A DNA stretch of 18,780 bases from Symbiodinium natans (Eukaryota; Sar; Dinophyceae; Suessiales; Symbiodiniaceae), in NCBI GenBank assembly GCA_905221605.1, contig CAJNDS010001442.1, positions 1-18,780 of the forward strand, written 5' to 3'. Made by a program: the position numbers and the translations under genes. Below are positions 15,852 through 18,780 of this stretch, in pieces (the stretch's first letter is position 1; every line of letters starts with the position of its first letter). Below the pieces are notes generated by a model that was not told the origin of the DNA, made no database searches, and saw nothing but the letters and a program-made list of their open reading frames with translations.

Positions 15852-16490
15852 TGGGATGTCCCTCAGGGCTGTAAACACCTGACCTTTGCCCTCTTGGTAC
15901 TTGGTCTTCCCGCCTGGAGCCTGCTGGTTGCCGATCCTCACGTTGATGTTGCCCGAGAGCTTGCGAGCGTATTGGGAGAAGCTTCCATATCCATTCTGCC
16001 ATCCGCCTGTGCCCGTGGAAAACAGGTGTGGGAAGAACTTCACGTCCATGTCGTCCGTGAGCTCCGAAGTGCTTCGGATTTTCTGCAGCTCCACAGTGTC
16101 CGCTCTGGGGGCTTTCAGCTCTTTGGGGATCAGGTACGTCATCTCTAGCCTGTCTTCCTTCTCTTCCATTGTTTCGACAGAGGCCGCTGCGTTTTCCGAG
16201 TGCTGCGCTTCGCCCCCCAAGGCCGAGGAGTGTGAGCCACCGGACTCCCCCGTTTGGCGCCCTTGGGAGGTTTCGCGGTCTGTCGTTGCCGCTGCGCTTG
16301 TACACGGCTGCACTTTTCCAGCGAGGATGATTTCCATTCTTGTTAAGGCTCCCTCCACTGCTGGGTTTGCCTGGTAGAGGCGGTGCTGCGCTTTCAGCTC
16401 TTGCAAGGCTTTGTGCAAGCAGTCTAGACGAGCTGGGGAAGCGGTCTTGCCCTGCACTCCTTCCACCAGGACAGTGCCATCTTCCTGGAG
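15852..16490 (-). pseudogene. Helitron replicase fragment from a second, diverged element
   Basis: The minus-strand translation aligns to the large Helitron protein from its LEEDGTVLVEGV region to QVYAALRDMP. It keeps the landmarks EMTYLIPKELKAP, KFFPHLFSTGTGGW, SFSQYARK and LSGNINVRIGNQ. Differences: a longer, unrelated Ser/Glu-rich linker before EMTYL, numerous substitutions, and a clean loss of 27 residues (81 bp) between SFSQYARK and LSGNINVRIG. The frame has no stop across the fragment, yet there is no ATG, HUH motif, tyrosines or helicase, so it cannot be a working gene. Its right end joins satellite C in mid-unit at 16488-16490; the left end meets unassigned DNA. It is a decayed piece of another Helitron family captured in the satellite. 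Confidence 0.9.
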
Positions 16491-17765
16491 CCTTGTGTTT
16501 CTCTCCCTAATTGGGTCAGGATGTGATCAGGGCCTGTGTAAATGCAGCCAAGGAGCCTTGCGTTCCCCTCCCGAATTGGGTCGGGATGTGATCAGGGCCT
16601 GTGTAACTGCAGCCAAGGAGCCTTTGTATTCACCTCCCTAATTGGGTCGGGATGTGATCAAGACCTGTGCGAAATGCAGCCAAGGAGCCTTGTGATTCTC
16701 CCTAATTGGGTCGGGATGTGATCAGGGCCTGTGTAAATGCAGCCAAGGAGCCTTGCATTCCCCTCCCAGGGCCTGTGTAAATGCAGCCAGGGAGCCTTGC
16801 ATTGCCCTCCCTAAATGGGTCAGGATGTGATCAGGGTTTGTGTAAATGCAGCCAAGGAGCCTTGCATTCCCCTCCCTAATTGGGTCGGGATGTGACCAGG
16901 GCCTGTTTGCATGCAGCCAAGGAGCCTTGGCATTCCCCTCCCTAATTGGGTCGGGATGTGATCAGGGCCTGTGTAAATGCAGCCAAGGAGCCTTGCATTC
17001 CCCTCCCTAATTGGGTCGGGATGTGATCAGGGCCTGTGTGAATGCTGCCAAGGAGCCTTTGTATTTACCTCCCTAATTGATCAAGGGCTGTGTAAATGCA
17101 GCCAAGGTCCGGATGTGGTGTGACTGCAGCCAAGGAGCCTTGCATTCCCTTCCCGAATTGGGTCCGGATGTGATCAGGGCCTGTGTGAATGCAGCCAAGA
17201 AGCATTGCATTCCCTTCCCTAATTGGGTCGGGATGTGATCAAGGCCTGTGAAAATGCTGCCAAGGAGCCTTGTGTTCATCTCCCTAATTGGGTCGGGATG
17301 TGATCAGGGCCTGTCTAAACGCAGCCAAGGAGCCTTGCATTCCCTTCCCTAATTGAGTCGGGATGTGACCAGGGCCTGTGTAAATGCAGCCAAGGAGCCT
17401 TTGTATTCACCTCCCTAATTGGGTCGGGATGTGATCAAGACCTGTGTAAATGCAGCCAAGGAGCCTTGTGTTTCTCTCCCTAATTGGGTCGGGATGTGAT
17501 CAGGGCCTGTGTAACTGCAGCGAAGGAGCCTTGCATTCCCCTCCCTAATTGGGTCAGGATGTGATCAGGGCCTGTGTGAATGCAGCCAAGGAGCCTTGCA
17601 TTCCCCTCCCTAATTGGGTCCGGATGTGATCAAAGTCTGTGTGTATGCAGCCAAGGAGCCTTGCGTTCCCCTCCCTAATTGGGTCCGGATGTGATCAGGG
17701 CCTGTGTGAATGCAGCCTTGCATTCCCCTCCCTATTTGGGTCCGGCTGTGATCAAAGCCTGTGTG
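16491..17765. repeat. Satellite C, ~65-bp tandem array (second block)
   Basis: About 19 units of the same family as 15058-15804, starting inside a unit (CCTTGTGTTTCTCTCCC) and ending at CAAAGCCTGTGTG, where satellite A follows. Irregular units occur near 16767 and 17079-17120. A TCCGGATGTGGTG variant (near 17107) recurs at about 18737. Confidence 0.97.
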
Positions 17766-18383
17766 TTCTCCTTCATAAAATGCACCAGGATAAGGATTGC
17801 CAGCTCTTGGAAGGCCTTTCCAGGTAGTTCTCCTTCATAAAATGCACCAGGATAAGGATTTCCAGCTCTTGGACAGCCTTTCCACGTAGTTCTCCTTCCT
17901 AAAATGCACCAGGATAAGGATTTCCAGCTCTTGGAGGCTTTCCAGGTAGTTCTCCTTCATAAAATGCACCAGGATAAGGAGCTCGTGGAAGGCCTTTCCA
18001 GGTAGTTCTCCTTCATAAAATGCACCAGGATATGGATTTCCAGCTCGCGGAAGGCTTTCCAAGCAGTTCTCCTTCATAAAATGCACCAGGATAAGGATTT
18101 CCAGCTTGCAGAAGGCCTTTCCAGGTAGTTCTCCTTCATAAAATGCACCAGGATAAGGATTTCCAGCTCTTTTCCAGGTAGTTCTCCTTCATAAAATGCA
18201 CCAGGATAAGGATTTCCAGCTCGCGGAAGGCCTTTCCAGGTAGTTCTCCTTCGTAAAATGCACCAGGATAAGGATTTCCAGCTCGCGGAAAGCCTTGCCA
18301 GGTAGTTCTCCTTCATAAATGCACCAGGATAAGGATTACCAGCTCTTGGAACGCCTGTCCAGGTAGTTCACCTTCACAAAATG
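17766..18383. repeat. Satellite A, third block
   Basis: About ten units of the 62-bp family with both CTCTTGG and CTCGCGG subtypes mixed and several truncated units (near 17980 and 18170). The right junction is within ACAAAATG followed by TGGGTCGGGG of satellite C. No gene is present. Confidence 0.95.
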
Positions 18384-18780
18384 TGGGTCGGGGTGTGATC
18401 CGGGCCTGTGTAAATTCTTGCATTCCCCTCATTGGGTCGGGATGTGATCAGGGCCTGTGTAAATGCAGCGAGGAGCCTTGCGTTCCCCTCCCTAATTGGG
18501 TCGGGATGTGATCAGGGCCTGTGTAAATGCAGCCAAGGAGCCTTGCGTTTCCCTCCTTAATTGGGTCGGGATGCCGAATTGGGTCGGAATGTGATCAGGG
18601 CTGTGTAGACGCAGCCAAGGAGCTTTGCATTCCCCTCCTTAATTGCCACGGAGCCTATCATTCCCCTCCCTAATTGGGTCACGAAAGCCTGTGTAAATGC
18701 AGCCAAGGAGCCTTGCATTCCCTTCCCTAATTTGGGTCCGGATGTGGTGTGACTGCAGCCAAGGAGCCTTGCATTCCCTT
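18384..18780. repeat. Satellite C, third block, runs off the window
   Basis: About six units of the 65-bp family, continuing to the last base, so the array extends beyond the window. Irregular joins occur at 18570-18585 (GGGATGCCGAATTGGGTCGG) and 18640-18690. No gene is present. Confidence 0.95.

Noticed and set aside
11290-18316. Open frames in the satellites (MKENYLARPSKSWK-, GPDHIPTQL- and QDVIRAC-type peptides)
   Set aside because: They are translations of 62- and 65-bp units in cycling frames, with no start context or domain. Treated as repeat artefacts.
11280-18780. CRISPR-like regular repeats
   Set aside because: Adjacent units are contiguous and nearly identical through their full length, with no unique spacers. 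The context is eukaryotic satellite.

Overview
This looks like nuclear DNA of a eukaryote, most likely a dinoflagellate and perhaps a Symbiodiniaceae relative. That is an inference from four things: plant/alga-type TTTAGGG repeats, a very long uninterrupted GC-rich reading frame of Helitron type, exon-like pieces with T-rich acceptors, and kilobases of short-period satellite. No bacterial gene organisation is visible.

Layout. 1-1520: two blocks of TTTAGGG repeats (1-94, 1302-1520) in the same orientation. Between them lie about 1.2 kb holding a degenerate ~170-183 bp repeat, a C/G-rich minisatellite and a dense cluster of stem-loops (1074-1280). Both blocks read TTTAGGG rightward, which is the wrong polarity for a chromosome end on the left. 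1548-2250: G-rich quadruplex-type DNA, then an AT-rich degenerate tandem repeat. 2253-2754: a perfect 251-bp tandem duplication. 3215-9436 (minus): one intact 2073-codon Helitron Rep-helicase gene. 9644-11002 (minus): exon-like coding pieces, one interrupted by a stop, of unknown function. 11280-18780: a mosaic of three satellite families, A (~62 bp), B (56/61 bp) and C (~65 bp), in the order A-B-A-C-C-A-C. A fragment of a second, diverged Helitron replicase is embedded in the first C stretch.

The main functional item is the Helitron protein. In order it carries an N-terminal zinc-finger-like motif, seven 32-residue charged repeats, a second Cys cluster, an HUH/Y2 replication-initiator domain, a complete PIF1-type SF1 helicase, a C2HC finger, a Lys/Ala-rich stretch and a C-terminal domain. 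That last domain matches a Josephin (ataxin-3-type) cysteine deubiquitinase in its catalytic residues and their spacing. A Helitron replicase fused to a Josephin-like peptidase is the best candidate here for something undescribed. An upstream same-strand exon ends in what may be a ubiquitin-like fold, though this is weak.

Limits: no Helitron termini were identified, intron structure upstream of the Helitron is unresolved, and all homology calls come from reading motifs, not from searches.
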